A stretch of 64,000 nucleotides of DNA. It comes from Eubacteriales bacterium. GTDB taxonomy: Bacteria > Bacillota > Clostridia > Lachnospirales > Lachnospiraceae. The notes beneath the pieces were generated by a model. It worked only from the letters and a program-made list of their open reading frames with translations, was not told where the DNA came from and made no database searches. Position numbers and translations under genes: made by a program. The stretch spans positions 70,895 to 134,894 of the forward strand of contig JAUNCI010000001.1 in NCBI GenBank assembly GCA_030526665.1, read 5' to 3'. The stretch's first letter is position 1, and the number at the start of each line of letters is the position of its first letter. Shown here piece after piece: positions 39,221 through 48,426 of the stretch.

Positions 39221-39471
39221 TAAAAAAATCGATCACCATTAATTTAGCCACAGGTTTGGAAGCAAGACCGGTTGCACAGATGGTTCAGATTGCGAGTCAG
39301 TTCAACAGCGAGATTTATGTTGAGGTAGGTCAGAAACGCGTAAATGCAAAAAGCATTATGGGAATGATGACACTCGGACTTGACACCGGAGAAGAAATTC
39401 TTTTATCTGTAAACGGAGAAGATGAGGAATCTGCGATTAAGGGTATCGAAAAATATCTTAGCAACCAGTAG
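39217..39471 (+). CDS. Crh-like HPr paralogue with Glu15
   Basis: 84 residues, HPr fold. The PTS phosphorylation His of HPr is replaced by Glu15 (ATGLEARPV), so it cannot carry phosphate in the sugar PTS. Ser46, the site for HPr kinase, is intact (NAKSIMGMM). This matches Crh, the catabolite-repression HPr paralogue of Bacillus, which has Gln15 and also lies beside whiA. Inference: a regulatory cofactor for CcpA or a metabolic enzyme. Start overlaps the whiA stop. Confidence 0.9.
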   Translation: MIKKSITINLATGLEARPVAQMVQIASQFNSEIYVEVGQKRVNAKSIMGMMTLGLDTGEEILLSVNGEDEESAIKGIEKYLSNQ

Positions 39472-39535
39472 AATGTGAGAATCTTTAATATAGAAGCTTA
39501 CGAACTACATATTACAGAGAAACCTAAAAAATCAG

Positions 39536-39575
39536 AATGCCGGTCTTGAGGAAACTCCTTGAGATTGGCATTTTT
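39536..39575 (+). terminator. Terminator after the HPr-like gene
   Basis: 16-bp stem with four G-T wobbles (39536-39551 with 39557-39572), AAACT loop, then a short T run. Confidence 0.85.
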
Positions 39576-39639
39576 ATATGCAATAAAAAACTTCTGATCA
39601 CGACGTACAAAGTCATACAGAGCTCAACTTGAAATAGAG

Positions 39640-39668
39640 TTGACCCAATGTAAAAAACAAGTTATAAT
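39640..39668 (+). promoter_or_regulatory. Promoter of the SipW-like gene
   Basis: -35 TTGACC (39640-39645), 17-base spacer, -10 TATAAT (39663-39668), about 50 bases before the start codon. Confidence 0.88.
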
Positions 39669-39719
39669 ACAAAAGTATTAGTATTTTATTTTTTAATTGA
39701 ATAAGTGAGGGGATTTATA

Positions 39720-40772
39720 ATGTCGAAATTTCTGAAAATTATAGTACATTTTTGCGTAATATGCTTCTGCCTTTGCGCAATTGCTCTTTTTGTTCCTCAG
39801 TTTTTCGGAGTTAGAACGGTTATAATGGATAACGACGAAAAAATAACAAATCTTCCGATGGGATCGGTTACCTATGCGATTCCGGTAAAAGCCGAGGAAA
39901 TCAGTACCGGAGATTCCATTCTTGCAGAAGAGGATTCATTGACATACCGATACAGAGTATATTCTCTGGATATTCCAAATCACAGAGGAACTGTTTATAA
40001 TTCGATTACATCCGGAAGTGAACCGATTACAGTGAGTATTCGAGAGTACCTTCCAAAAGTTATAGTTACACTTCCTGTCCTTGGATATTTGCTGATTGCA
40101 TTTAAAACAACCGAAGGATTGATGGTTGCCGGTCTGGGAGTGCTTGCTTTGATTATTCTCTATGTTCTTTCTGAAATCCTCAGAAAAGATCCTGAAAAGG
40201 AAGATGCAGGGGAAACAGAAGATGATTCAGCTCCTGTTAAAAGCAAAAAAGAACTTAAGAGAGAAGAAAAAGAAAGAGCGATCCGACTCAAGGAAGAGGA
40301 AGAACGTCTTCGTCTGGAAGAGAAAAAAGCCAAAAAAGCGAAAAAGAAACAGAAGGCCGATAAAAAAATGATTCGTACCGGTGGTTTCATAGATGAAATT
40401 GAGGATGAAGATGCTGAGAATGAAGCTGTACCGGCTGAAGAACAGACAATTCAGACGGCTGCAAGTGAAGCACATGAAGTGTTGAAAAAAGAAATTGCAG
40501 CGGCTACAGCAGAAGAAACACCACAGCTTGAAACAACACCGGCAGATAAAACAAGAGATGTTGCATCGGAAGTGAAATCACAGCTGAAACAGGAAATGAC
40601 GGAAGAAGTACTTACACCTGAAGAAATCGGCAAACTTGCAATTCCGGTTTTGACAGCATCCAAACTGGCAGAACAGGCAAAACAGGCAGGAGATAATCCG
40701 GAACTTATCCGTGATGATATTACAGAAGTATCATTACTGGATTATTCAGATATTATTATTGCAGATGAATAA
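39720..40772 (+). CDS. Degenerate SipW-like membrane protein with charged C-terminal extension
   Basis: 350 residues. One membrane segment at the N-terminus (residues 5-25), an extracellular segment (about 35-120) that resembles the beta domain of SipW-type signal peptidases (MGSVTYAIPVKAEEISTGDS, then the YRVYSLDIPNHRG block in the place of the THRVV motif), a second segment (about 122-156), then a cytosolic Lys/Glu/Arg coiled coil and acidic tail (about 160-350). The catalytic G-S-M-x-P-T Ser is not seen at the expected site, so it is probably not a peptidase. Start at 39720 after GTGAGGGG. Function unknown. Confidence 0.75.
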   Translation: MSKFLKIIVHFCVICFCLCAIALFVPQFFGVRTVIMDNDEKITNLPMGSVTYAIPVKAEEISTGDSILAEEDSLTYRYRVYSLDIPNHRGTVYNSITSGSEPITVSIREYLPKVIVTLPVLGYLLIAFKTTEGLMVAGLGVLALIILYVLSEILRKDPEKEDAGETEDDSAPVKSKKELKREEKERAIRLKEEEERLRLEEKKAKKAKKKQKADKKMIRTGGFIDEIEDEDAENEAVPAEEQTIQTAASEAHEVLKKEIAAATAEETPQLETTPADKTRDVASEVKSQLKQEMTEEVLTPEEIGKLAIPVLTASKLAEQAKQAGDNPELIRDDITEVSLLDYSDIIIADE

Positions 40773-40780
40773 GAAAGCAA

Positions 40781-40807
40781 AAAGAGCTGCGGGTTACGCA
40801 GCTCTTT
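40781..40807 (+). terminator. Terminator-like hairpin after the SipW-like gene
   Basis: Perfect 11-bp stem (40781-40791 with 40797-40807), loop GGTTA; AAA on the left and TTT on the right, T run short. Confidence 0.8.
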
Positions 40808-40879
40808 CCTATTATATATAGAAGAAAAACATGAAAATGCATAAATTATATTGTTTTGGAAAAAAAACAAAAAAAGTGC

Positions 40880-40908
40880 TTGCAAAGATAGGATGCTTTC
40901 TGTATAAT
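40880..40908 (+). promoter_or_regulatory. Promoter of the S10-spc supercluster
   Basis: -35 TTGCAA (40880-40885), 17-base spacer, -10 TATAAT (40903-40908), preceded by a long A-tract that may act as an UP element. The AAAAAGTGCTTGCAA string recurs, with one change, at the rpmJ promoter. Confidence 0.9.
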
Positions 40909-40914
40909 AACCAT

Positions 40915-41138
40915 TGCTGTGACATGATAGCTATGAAGCGTGAGGTTGCCGCCGATTGGCGGGTTTTCCGTGGAGCGAATGTCAAGTTAGGAAACTGACG
41001 ACAAGTCACTGTACAAGTTCAGAGTACCATTCATGGGATGGAGTGTGTGGAAAGTGAATGAATGACACACACGGAAATGTGTACAGTCGCCGCTTGTCGT
41101 ACTGATATTCTAGTACGAATAGGAGGAGACTTTTTTTT
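40915..41138 (+). promoter_or_regulatory. Structured leader RNA of the S10 operon
   Basis: About 225 bases between promoter and rpsJ with no gene. It has a hairpin CCGCC (40949-40953) with GGCGG (40958-40962), an 8-bp long-range helix ACGACAAG (40998-41005) with CTTGTCGT (41093-41100), GTGTGTG (41043-41049) with CACACAC (41066-41072) nested within it, and CGTACT with AGTACG (41098-41117) just before the AGGAGG. This architecture fits autogenous control by a ribosomal protein, as in the E. coli S10 leader with L4; the ligand is not known. The rest of the 40773-41138 gap is terminator and promoter. Confidence 0.75.
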
Positions 41139-41456
41139 ATGGCAAATCAGGTAATGAGAATCACATTAAAAGCTTATGATCATCAGTTAGTAGATGCTTC
41201 AGCATCTAAGATCATTGATACTGTTAAAAAAACTGGAGCAACAGTAAGTGGACCGGTTCCGCTTCCTACTAAAAAGGAAGTTGTAACAATCCTCAGAGCT
41301 GTTCACAAATATAAAGATTCCAGAGAACAGTTTGAGCAGAGAACTCATAAAAGACTGATCGATATCGTAACACCAACTCAGAAAACAGTTGATGCACTTT
41401 CTAGATTAGAAATGCCTGCAGGTGTTCAGATCGATATCAAAATGAAAACCAAATAA
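41139..41456 (+). CDS. rpsJ: 30S ribosomal protein S10
   Basis: 105 residues, normal length. Begins [19 protein letters not shown] and holds the [19 protein letters not shown] loop that reaches the 30S head. First gene of the supercluster, with AGGAGG upstream. S10 also joins NusB in antitermination in other bacteria. Confidence 0.98.
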   Translation: MANQVMRITLKAYDHQLVDASASKIIDTVKKTGATVSGPVPLPTKKEVVTILRAVHKYKDSREQFEQRTHKRLIDIVTPTQKTVDALSRLEMPAGVQIDIKMKTK

Positions 41457-41510
41457 TTGGATTTCATCTAAAACATGTAATGCATTAAGCATTAAGCTAT
41501 TAACTATATG

Positions 41511-41529
41511 ATTACCCTAGTTTGGTAAT
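41511..41529 (+). promoter_or_regulatory. Small hairpin before rplC
   Basis: ATTACC (41511-41516) with GGTAAT (41524-41529), seven-base loop, just before the rplC AAGGAGG. May tune translation; no T-tract. Confidence 0.4.
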
Positions 41530-41551
41530 CCGCTATAAGGAGGAAAAAACA

Positions 41552-42184
41552 ATGAAGAAAGCTATTTTAGCTACAAAAGTCGGAATGACTCAGATCTTCA
41601 ACGAAGACGGAACATTAGTTCCTGTAACAGTTTTACAGGCTGGTCCTTGTGTTGTTACTCAGGTTAAAACAGATGACAACGATGGATATGCAGCAGTTCA
41701 GGTTGGCTTCGGTGATATCAGAGAAAAACTCGTAAACAAACCGGAAAAAGGCCACTTTGAAAAAGCAGGTGTTGCTCTTAAGAGATTCGTTAAAGAATTC
41801 AAATTCGAGAACGCTGCTGAATATGAAGTAGGACAGGAAATCAAAGTTGATATCTTTGCTGAAGGAGATCACATCGATGCAACAGCAATCTCCAAAGGTA
41901 AAGGTTTCCAGGGTGCCATCAAGAGACATGGACAGTCAAGAGGACCTATGGCTCATGGTTCTAAATACCATCGTCATGCTGGTTCAAACGGCGCTGCATC
42001 TGATCCAAGTAAAGTTTTCAAAGGAAAACATATGCCAGGACAGATGGGTAATGTTCAGGTAACTGTACAGAATCTTGAAATCGTACGTGTTGATACAGAA
42101 AACAATTTACTGTTAGTTAAAGGTGCTGTTCCAGGACCTAAAAAATCTTTGGTTACAATCAAAGAAACAGTAAAATCCTTATAA
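41552..42184 (+). CDS. rplC: 50S ribosomal protein L3
   Basis: 210 residues from the ATG at 41552, which has AAGGAGG upstream; an in-frame start at 41522 lacks one. Contains the globular part and the long loop reaching the peptidyl-transferase region ([19 protein letters not shown], about residue 118). Binds the 5' domain of 23S rRNA early in assembly. Confidence 0.98.
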   Translation: MKKAILATKVGMTQIFNEDGTLVPVTVLQAGPCVVTQVKTDDNDGYAAVQVGFGDIREKLVNKPEKGHFEKAGVALKRFVKEFKFENAAEYEVGQEIKVDIFAEGDHIDATAISKGKGFQGAIKRHGQSRGPMAHGSKYHRHAGSNGAASDPSKVFKGKHMPGQMGNVQVTVQNLEIVRVDTENNLLLVKGAVPGPKKSLVTIKETVKSL

Positions 42185-42206
42185 TTGAGAAAGGAGGAAC
42201 ACGCAA

Positions 42207-42827
42207 ATGGCAAACGTAACTGTTTATAATATTGAAGGCAATGAAGTTGGAACAATCGAGCTGAATGACGCAGTGTTTGGTGTTGAAATCAACGAACATC
42301 TCGTTCATCTTGCAGTTGTTCGTCAGCTTGCAAATAATCGCCAGGGTACTCAGAAAGCAAAAACTCGTTCTGAAGTACGTGGAGGCGGAAGAAAACCATG
42401 GAGACAAAAAGGAACAGGTCATGCAAGACAGGGTTCCATCCGTGCAGCACAGTGGACAGGCGGCGGAGTTGTATTTGCTCCGGTACCAAGAGACTATGAA
42501 GTAAAAATGAACAAAAAAGAAAGAAGAGCTGCTCTTAAATCTGCTCTGACATCTAAAGTTCAGGACAACAAGATTGTTGTAGTTGATAGTCTTGCACTTG
42601 CAGAAGTAAAAACAAAAGAAATGCAGAGAGTTCTTAACAACCTTAAAGTTAATAAAGCTCTTGTAGTTCTTACTGATAAAGATACAAACGCAGTACTTTC
42701 TGCTAGAAACATCGAAAATGTACAGACAGCAACTCCAAGTACAATCAACGTATATGATGTTATGAAATATAACACACTCGTTGTTACAAAAGATGCTGTA
42801 GCATCCATCGAGGAGGTATATGCATAA
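42207..42827 (+). CDS. rplD: 50S ribosomal protein L4
   Basis: 206 residues. The exit-tunnel loop is present ([20 protein letters not shown], residues about 56-75). L4 is the usual autoregulator of S10 operons in gamma-proteobacteria; whether it acts on the leader here is open. Stop overlaps the rplW start (TAATG). Confidence 0.98.
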   Translation: MANVTVYNIEGNEVGTIELNDAVFGVEINEHLVHLAVVRQLANNRQGTQKAKTRSEVRGGGRKPWRQKGTGHARQGSIRAAQWTGGGVVFAPVPRDYEVKMNKKERRAALKSALTSKVQDNKIVVVDSLALAEVKTKEMQRVLNNLKVNKALVVLTDKDTNAVLSARNIENVQTATPSTINVYDVMKYNTLVVTKDAVASIEEVYA

Positions 42828-43126
42828 TGGCTAATATTCAGTACTATGATGTAATTTTAAAACCAGTAATTACAGAAAAATCTATGAATGCAATGGCTGA
42901 CAAGAAATATACATTCCTTGTTCATCCGGAAGCAAACAAAACACAGATCAAAGAAGCTGTAGAAAAAATGTTCGAAGGAACACAGGTTAAAAGTGTTAAC
43001 ACAATGAACCTCGACGGAAAAACAAAACGTCGTGGAATGACATTTGGTAAAACAGCAAAAACAAAAAAAGCTATCGTAACTCTTACAGAGGAAAGTAAAG
43101 AAATCGAAATCTTCGATGGTCTTTAA
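42827..43126 (+). CDS. rplW: 50S ribosomal protein L23
   Basis: 99 residues. [20 protein letters not shown] at the N-terminus is the family signature. It forms part of the chaperone and SRP docking site at the exit tunnel. Overlaps rplD by one base. The 63-base gap to rplB holds a short GTGC/GCAC hairpin. Confidence 0.98.
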   Translation: MANIQYYDVILKPVITEKSMNAMADKKYTFLVHPEANKTQIKEAVEKMFEGTQVKSVNTMNLDGKTKRRGMTFGKTAKTKKAIVTLTEESKEIEIFDGL

Positions 43127-43189
43127 TTCGAACGATAGGCCCAATATGTGCACGAAAGCACGATAACAAATTCGAAAGGAGAAACAAAA

Positions 43190-44035
43190 ATGGGAATTAA
43201 AACCTATAACCCATATACCCCGTCAAGAAGACATATGACTGGTTCCGATTTCTCTGAGATTACAAAATCTACACCAGAGAAATCCCTTACAGTGTCTCTT
43301 AAGAAAAACTCCGGTCGTAACAACCAGGGTAAAATCACAGTTAGACACCAGGGCGGCGGAAGCAGAAGAAAATACAGAATCATCGACTTCAAAAGAAGAA
43401 AAGATGGTGTTGTTGCTACAGTTAAAGCAATCGAATACGATCCAAACAGAACAGCAAATATCGCACTGATCTGTTATGTGGATGGTGAAAAAGCTTACAT
43501 CCTTGCTCCGGAAGGACTTAAAGTTGGTCAGAAGATCATGAACGGTCCTGAAGCTGAAGTACGTGTTGGTAACTGCTTACCACTGGAACTTATCCCGGTT
43601 GGTACAATGATCCACAACGTAGAGCTTCATCCTGGAAAAGGTGGTCAGATGGTTCGTTCCGCTGGTAACAGCGCACAGCTGATGGCTAAAGAAGGTAAAT
43701 ACGCTACACTTCGTCTTCCTTCAGGCGAAATGAGAATGGTTCCGATCGTTTGCCGCGCATCTATCGGTGTTGTTGGAAACGGTGATCATAACCTTATCAA
43801 TATTGGTAAAGCTGGACGTAAACGTCACATGGGTATCAGACCTACAGTTCGTGGTTCCGTAATGAACCCTAACGACCATCCACATGGTGGTGGTGAAGGT
43901 CGTGCTCCGGTCGGCCGCCCAGGTCCATGTACACCATGGGGCAAACCTGCTATGGGTCTTAAGACAAGAAAGAAAAACAAACAGTCCAACAAGCTCATCG
44001 TAAGAAGACGCGATGGTAAAGCTTTATCGAAATAA
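43190..44035 (+). CDS. rplB: 50S ribosomal protein L2
   Basis: 281 residues starting [20 protein letters not shown] at 43190 with AAAGGAG. The C-terminal block near residue 228 ([20 protein letters not shown]) contains the conserved His near the peptidyl-transferase centre. The in-frame ATG at 43148 lies in the intergenic hairpin and is rejected. Confidence 0.98.
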   Translation: MGIKTYNPYTPSRRHMTGSDFSEITKSTPEKSLTVSLKKNSGRNNQGKITVRHQGGGSRRKYRIIDFKRRKDGVVATVKAIEYDPNRTANIALICYVDGEKAYILAPEGLKVGQKIMNGPEAEVRVGNCLPLELIPVGTMIHNVELHPGKGGQMVRSAGNSAQLMAKEGKYATLRLPSGEMRMVPIVCRASIGVVGNGDHNLINIGKAGRKRHMGIRPTVRGSVMNPNDHPHGGGEGRAPVGRPGPCTPWGKPAMGLKTRKKNKQSNKLIVRRRDGKALSK

Positions 44036-44050
44036 TAAGGAGGTTACAGC

Positions 44051-44335
44051 ATGTCACGTTCATTGAAAAAAGGACCATTCGCAGATGCAAGCTTACTTAA
44101 AAAAGTAGATGCTTTAAACGCTGCTAATGAAAAATCCGTTATCAAAACCTGGTCACGCCGTTCCACAATCTTTCCTTCTTTCGTAGGACATACAATTGCA
44201 GTTCACGATGGAAGAAAACATGTGCCGGTATATGTTACAGAAGATATGGTTGGTCATAAACTCGGTGAGTTTGTTGCAACCAGAACATATAGAGGACACG
44301 GAAAAGACGAAAAGAAATCCGGCGTTCGTAGATAA
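44051..44335 (+). CDS. rpsS: 30S ribosomal protein S19
   Basis: 94 residues, standard length. [20 protein letters not shown] and [20 protein letters not shown] are the family marks. Contacts S13 in the head of the 30S subunit. Confidence 0.98.
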   Translation: MSRSLKKGPFADASLLKKVDALNAANEKSVIKTWSRRSTIFPSFVGHTIAVHDGRKHVPVYVTEDMVGHKLGEFVATRTYRGHGKDEKKSGVRR

Positions 44336-44349
44336 TGATAAACAATATT

Positions 44350-44380
44350 CCACCTGTTGCCTGAAAAGGCAGCAGGGTGG
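44350..44380 (+). promoter_or_regulatory. Strong intercistronic hairpin between rpsS and rplV
   Basis: CCACCTGTTGCC (44350-44361) pairs with GGCAGCAGGGTGG (44368-44380) with one bulge, loop TGAAAA. No T-tract follows. It may protect mRNA or set S19/L22 ratios. Confidence 0.55.
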
Positions 44381-44421
44381 TATACCCCGATATTGATTTT
44401 GACGAAAGGAGGCACTTTAAA

Positions 44422-44811
44422 ATGGCAAAAGGACATAGAAGCCAAATTAAGAGAGCCAGAAATGAGAATAATAGAGAGACAAGACCGTCTGCAAAATTAT
44501 CTTATGCTAGAATTTCTGTTCAGAAAGCATGCTATGTGTTAGATGTAATTCGTGGCAAAGATGTGCAGACAGCACTTGGTATTCTGACATACAATCCAAG
44601 ATACGCTTCCAGCGTTATCAAAAAACTGCTTGAATCTGCAGTAGCAAACGCTGAAAACAACAATAGTATGAACGCAGACAACCTCTACGTTGCAGAGTGC
44701 TATGCAAATAAAGGACCTACAATGAAGAGAATTCAGCCAAGAGCACAGGGTAGAGCTTACAGAATCGAAAAGAGAACAAGCCATATCACCATCGTGCTGG
44801 ATGAAAGATAA
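44422..44811 (+). CDS. rplV: 50S ribosomal protein L22
   Basis: 129 residues starting [20 protein letters not shown] at 44422, supported by AAAGGAGG. The tunnel loop ends in [20 protein letters not shown], where macrolide-resistance changes arise in other species. Start is shorter than the longest in-frame reading. Confidence 0.97.
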   Translation: MAKGHRSQIKRARNENNRETRPSAKLSYARISVQKACYVLDVIRGKDVQTALGILTYNPRYASSVIKKLLESAVANAENNNSMNADNLYVAECYANKGPTMKRIQPRAQGRAYRIEKRTSHITIVLDER

Positions 44812-44822
44812 GGAGGAGAAGC

Positions 44823-45479
44823 ATGGGACAGAAAGTTAACCCACATGGCCTTAGAGTCGGTGTTATCAAAGACTGGGATTCAAGATGGTATGCAGAAGCT
44901 GATTTTGCAGATTGCCTCGTTGAAGACTACAACATCAGAACATTCTTGAAAAAAGAATTATATAGCACAGGTATTTCAAAAATCGAGATCGAAAGATCTT
45001 CAGATCGTGTTAAAGTTATTATCCATACAGCAAAACCTGGTATCGTAATCGGTAGAGGCGGAGCTGAAATTGAAAAATTAAAAGTAACACTTCAGAAATA
45101 TACAACAAAGAAATTACTTGTTGATATCAAAGAAGTAAAAAGACCAGACAAAGATGCTCAGCTCGTAGCAGAAAACATCGCACTTCAGCTTGAAAATCGT
45201 ATTTCATTCAGACGTGCTATGAAATCTACAATGCAGAGAACAATGAAATCCGGAGCAAAAGGTATCAAAACAGCAGTTTCCGGTCGTCTTGGCGGTGCTG
45301 ATATGGCTCGTACAGAGTTCTACAGCGAAGGAACAATCCCGCTTCAGACACTTCGTGCTGACATTGATTATGGATTTGCAGAAGCTGATACAACATACGG
45401 AAAAGTTGGTGTAAAAGCTTGGATTTATAATGGTGAAGTACTTCCTACAAAAGGAACTAAGGAAGGGAGCGATAAATAA
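44823..45479 (+). CDS. rpsC: 30S ribosomal protein S3
   Basis: 218 residues. Starts [22 protein letters not shown]-2 domain with the [15 protein letters not shown] loop near residue 73; part of the mRNA entry site helicase of the ribosome. AAGGAGGAG upstream. Confidence 0.98.
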   Translation: MGQKVNPHGLRVGVIKDWDSRWYAEADFADCLVEDYNIRTFLKKELYSTGISKIEIERSSDRVKVIIHTAKPGIVIGRGGAEIEKLKVTLQKYTTKKLLVDIKEVKRPDKDAQLVAENIALQLENRISFRRAMKSTMQRTMKSGAKGIKTAVSGRLGGADMARTEFYSEGTIPLQTLRADIDYGFAEADTTYGKVGVKAWIYNGEVLPTKGTKEGSDK

Positions 45480-45481
45480 TT

Positions 45482-45919
45482 ATGTTAATGCCAAAAAGAG
45501 TAAAACGTCGTAAACAGTTCCGCGGCTCCATGAGAGGAAAAGCGCTCAGAGGAAATAAAATTAACTATGGTGAATTTGGTCTTGTAGCAGCAGAACCATG
45601 CTGGATCAGATCTAATCAGATCGAAGCAGCCCGTGTTGCTATGACACGTTACATCAAACGTGGTGGTAAAGTTTGGATCAAAATTTTCCCAGATAAACCA
45701 GTAACAGCAAAACCAGCAGAAACACGTATGGGTTCCGGAAAAGGTACTCTTGAATACTGGGTAGCAGTTGTAAAACCAGGACGTGTAATGTTCGAAATCG
45801 CAGGTGTTCAGGAAGAAGTTGCCCGCGAAGCATTACGTCTTGCAATGCACAAGTTACCATGTAAATGTAAAATCGTTTCTCGTGCAGACTTAGAAGGCGG
45901 TGATAACAGTGAAAATTAA
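45482..45919 (+). CDS. rplP: 50S ribosomal protein L16
   Basis: 145 residues. The [17 protein letters not shown] start block and [20 protein letters not shown] near residue 83 are typical. Start may be 45482 or the Met two codons downstream (45488), which fits the family better. The reading frame overlaps the rpmC start by 11 bases. Confidence 0.97.
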   Translation: MLMPKRVKRRKQFRGSMRGKALRGNKINYGEFGLVAAEPCWIRSNQIEAARVAMTRYIKRGGKVWIKIFPDKPVTAKPAETRMGSGKGTLEYWVAVVKPGRVMFEIAGVQEEVAREALRLAMHKLPCKCKIVSRADLEGGDNSEN

Positions 45920-46118
45920 TAAATTCGTAGAAGATTTAAAAGCAAAATCAGCTGCAGAATTAAATGAAGAATTAGTAGCTGCTAAGAAAGAACTTTTTAA
46001 TCTGAGATTTCAGAATGCAACTAATCAATTAGACAATACAGGCAGAATCAAAGAGGTTCGCAGAAATATTGCCAGAATCCAGACAGTAATCACTGAAAAG
46101 GAAAACGCTTCCAAGTAG
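45909..46118 (+). CDS. rpmC: 50S ribosomal protein L29
   Basis: 69 residues from a GTG at 45909 ([18 protein letters not shown]), with AAGGCGG 8 bases upstream inside rplP; a GTG at 45900 is a less likely start. Family pattern [17 protein letters not shown] is present. Sits by the exit tunnel near L23. Confidence 0.95.
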   Translation: MKINKFVEDLKAKSAAELNEELVAAKKELFNLRFQNATNQLDNTGRIKEVRRNIARIQTVITEKENASK

Positions 46119-46139
46119 TGAATTTAGGAGGAAAAAATC

Positions 46140-46394
46140 GTGGAAAGAAATCTGAGAAAAACCCGTCAGGGTAAGGTTATCAGCAATAAGATGGACAAAA
46201 CCATCGTAGTTGCAGTTGAAAACCATGTTAAACATCCTCTTTACAAAAAAATCGTGAAGAGAACATATAAATTAAAAGCTCATGATGAAATGAATGAGTG
46301 CAATATCGGTGATACCGTAAAAGTAATGGAAACCAGACGTCTCTCTAAAGATAAAAGATGGAGACTGGTTGAAATTGTAGAGAAAGCTAAATAA
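46140..46394 (+). CDS. rpsQ: 30S ribosomal protein S17
   Basis: 84 residues with a GTG start at 46140, AGGAGG upstream. [20 protein letters not shown] and the OB-fold core [20 protein letters not shown] identify it. Binds the 5' domain of 16S rRNA. Confidence 0.97.
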   Translation: MERNLRKTRQGKVISNKMDKTIVVAVENHVKHPLYKKIVKRTYKLKAHDEMNECNIGDTVKVMETRRLSKDKRWRLVEIVEKAK

Positions 46395-46407
46395 GGAGGA
46401 AACCAGT

Positions 46408-46776
46408 ATGATTCAGCAGGAAACAAGATTGAGAGTTGCCGATAACACTGGTGCAAAAGAAATCCTTTGTATTCGTGTTATGGGTGGATCTACAAGAAGA
46501 TATGCAAACATTGGTGATACAATCGTTGCTACTGTTAAAGATGCAACACCAGGCGGTGTTGTTAAAAAAGGTGACGTAGTTAAAGCCGTTGTAGTTAGAA
46601 GTAAAAAAGGCGCTCGTCGTAAAGATGGTTCATACATCCGTTTCGACGAAAATGCAGCCGTAATCATTAAAGATGATTTAACTCCGAAAGGAACACGTAT
46701 CTTTGGACCAGTTGCCAGAGAACTTCGTGATAAAAAATTCATGAAAATCGTGTCCCTCGCTCCGGAAGTATTATAG
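46408..46776 (+). CDS. rplN: 50S ribosomal protein L14
   Basis: 122 residues, standard length. [20 protein letters not shown] and [20 protein letters not shown] are family marks. Contacts the 30S subunit and the ribosome silencing factor. Confidence 0.98.
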   Translation: MIQQETRLRVADNTGAKEILCIRVMGGSTRRYANIGDTIVATVKDATPGGVVKKGDVVKAVVVRSKKGARRKDGSYIRFDENAAVIIKDDLTPKGTRIFGPVARELRDKKFMKIVSLAPEVL

Positions 46777-46787
46777 GAGGGTGCCTA

Positions 46788-47099
46788 ATGTCAGCTATGA
46801 AAATTAAAAAAGGTGACACAGTTAAGGTGATCGCCGGAAAAGATAAAGGCAAAGACGGCAAAGTAGTTGCTGTTAACGCAAAAGACAACACCGTTCTTGT
46901 TGAAGGTGTAAACATGATTACAAAACATACAAAACCATCTGTTGCAAACCAGCAGGGTGGAATTGTTACAAAAGAAGCTCCAATCAATGCATCAAACGTT
47001 ATGCTTGTTGTTGATGGAAAAGCTACAAGAGTAGGTTTCCAGATGGATGGAGACAAAAAAGTTCGTGTTGCTAAAGCAACAGGAAAAGTTATCGATTAA
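46788..47099 (+). CDS. rplX: 50S ribosomal protein L24
   Basis: 103 residues. KOW motif [20 protein letters not shown] at the N-terminus. An initiator of 50S assembly. AGGAGGG lies before the start. Confidence 0.98.
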   Translation: MSAMKIKKGDTVKVIAGKDKGKDGKVVAVNAKDNTVLVEGVNMITKHTKPSVANQQGGIVTKEAPINASNVMLVVDGKATRVGFQMDGDKKVRVAKATGKVID

Positions 47100-47121
47100 T
47101 TGAGAGAGGAGGCAAATCTAA

Positions 47122-47661
47122 ATGAGCAGATTAAGAGAAGTATACAAGAATGAAATCATGGATGCCATGATTAAAAAATTCGGATATAAAAATGTTATGG
47201 AAGTGCCAAAACTCGATAAAATCGTTGTTAACATGGGTGTTGGTGAAGCAAAAGATAATGCTAAAGTTCTTGATTCAGCAATCGCAGATATGGAACTGAT
47301 CACAGGACAGAAAGCAGTTGCTACAAAAGCAAAAAAATCTGTTGCTAACTTCAAAATCAGAGAGGGTATGCCAATCGGATGTAAAGTTACTCTTCGTGGT
47401 GAAAAAATGTACGAGTTCGCTGATCGTCTGATCAACCTTGCTCTTCCACGTGTACGTGACTTCCGTGGTGTTAATCCAAACGCATTTGATGGCAGAGGTA
47501 ACTATGCACTCGGCATCAAAGAACAGCTGATCTTCCCAGAAGTTGAATATGATAAAGTCGACAAAGTAAGAGGTATGGATATTATTTTCGTAACTACTGC
47601 TAAGACAGATGAAGAAGCTCGTGAATTACTGAGATTATTCAATATGCCATTCGAGAAATAA
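47122..47661 (+). CDS. rplE: 50S ribosomal protein L5
   Basis: 179 residues, normal. Contains [19 protein letters not shown] and the [19 protein letters not shown] block; binds 5S rRNA. AGAGGAGG precedes the start. Confidence 0.98.
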   Translation: MSRLREVYKNEIMDAMIKKFGYKNVMEVPKLDKIVVNMGVGEAKDNAKVLDSAIADMELITGQKAVATKAKKSVANFKIREGMPIGCKVTLRGEKMYEFADRLINLALPRVRDFRGVNPNAFDGRGNYALGIKEQLIFPEVEYDKVDKVRGMDIIFVTTAKTDEEARELLRLFNMPFEK

Positions 47662-47677
47662 TAGGAGGAACAGATTC

Positions 47678-47863
47678 ATGGCTAAAACAGCAATGAAAAT
47701 TAAACAGCAGCGTCAGCCAAAATTCTCTACAAGAGCATATACACGTTGCAACATTTGTGGACGTCCACATTCAGTTTTAAGAAAATACGGAATTTGCAGA
47801 ATCTGCTTCCGTGAATTAGCATATAAAGGCCAGATCCCGGGTGTTAAAAAAGCATCTTGGTAA
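47678..47863 (+). CDS. rpsN: 30S ribosomal protein S14, zinc type
   Basis: 61 residues, the short zinc-binding form. Two Cys pairs (CNIC and CRIC) with RYGICR-like spacing form the zinc knuckle. Bacteria that also carry a zinc-free S14 paralogue use it in zinc starvation; none is in this window. Confidence 0.97.
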   Translation: MAKTAMKIKQQRQPKFSTRAYTRCNICGRPHSVLRKYGICRICFRELAYKGQIPGVKKASW

Positions 47864-47934
47864 GCCTTTAGTAATAAACATATAACTATAAATTATTTAA
47901 TGACATGTAAAGTCTGATTAAGGAGGAAACTAAC

Positions 47935-48336
47935 ATGACAATGAGCGATCCAATCGCAGATATGCTTACAAGAATTCGTAATGCAAATACTGCAAAACAT
48001 GACACAGTAGATGTTCCGGCATCAAAAATGAAAGTTGCAATTGCTAACATCCTTGTTGATGAAGGTTATATTGCAAAATACGATCTGATTGAAGAGGGTG
48101 TTGTGAAAACAATGCACATCACTCTTAAATATGGTGAAAATAAAAACGAAAAAATCATCTCTGGCTTGAAGAGAATTTCAAAACCAGGTCTTCGTATTTA
48201 CGCTGGTAAAAACGAAATCCCGAAAGTTCTCGGTGGACTTGGTGTAGCAATTCTGTCTACAAACAAAGGTGTGATCACTGATAAAGAAGCTCGTAAACTT
48301 CAGGTAGGTGGAGAAGTTCTTGCATTTGTATGGTAA
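47935..48336 (+). CDS. rpsH: 30S ribosomal protein S8
   Basis: 133 residues. [20 protein letters not shown] and [17 protein letters not shown] are typical. In E. coli S8 represses the spc operon through a site at rplE; no such site was identified here. Its last codons form a perfect hairpin (48321-48346). Confidence 0.98.
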   Translation: MTMSDPIADMLTRIRNANTAKHDTVDVPASKMKVAIANILVDEGYIAKYDLIEEGVVKTMHITLKYGENKNEKIISGLKRISKPGLRIYAGKNEIPKVLGGLGVAILSTNKGVITDKEARKLQVGGEVLAFVW

Positions 48337-48346
48337 TACAAATGCA
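48321..48346 (+). promoter_or_regulatory. Perfect hairpin spanning the rpsH stop codon
   Basis: 11-bp arms (48321-48331 with 48336-48346), loop GGTA, no mismatch. The TAA of rpsH (48334-48336) lies in loop and arm. No T-tract. A second small stem, GAGAAA (48380-48385) with TTTCTC (48391-48396), sits before the rplF ribosome site. Confidence 0.65.
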
Positions 48347-48426
48347 TCAACTTAACTAATAAAACGAACTGAAAACAGAGAGAAAGCATATTTCTCCCCG
48401 ATAATTTAAGTAAGGAGGACATAATT

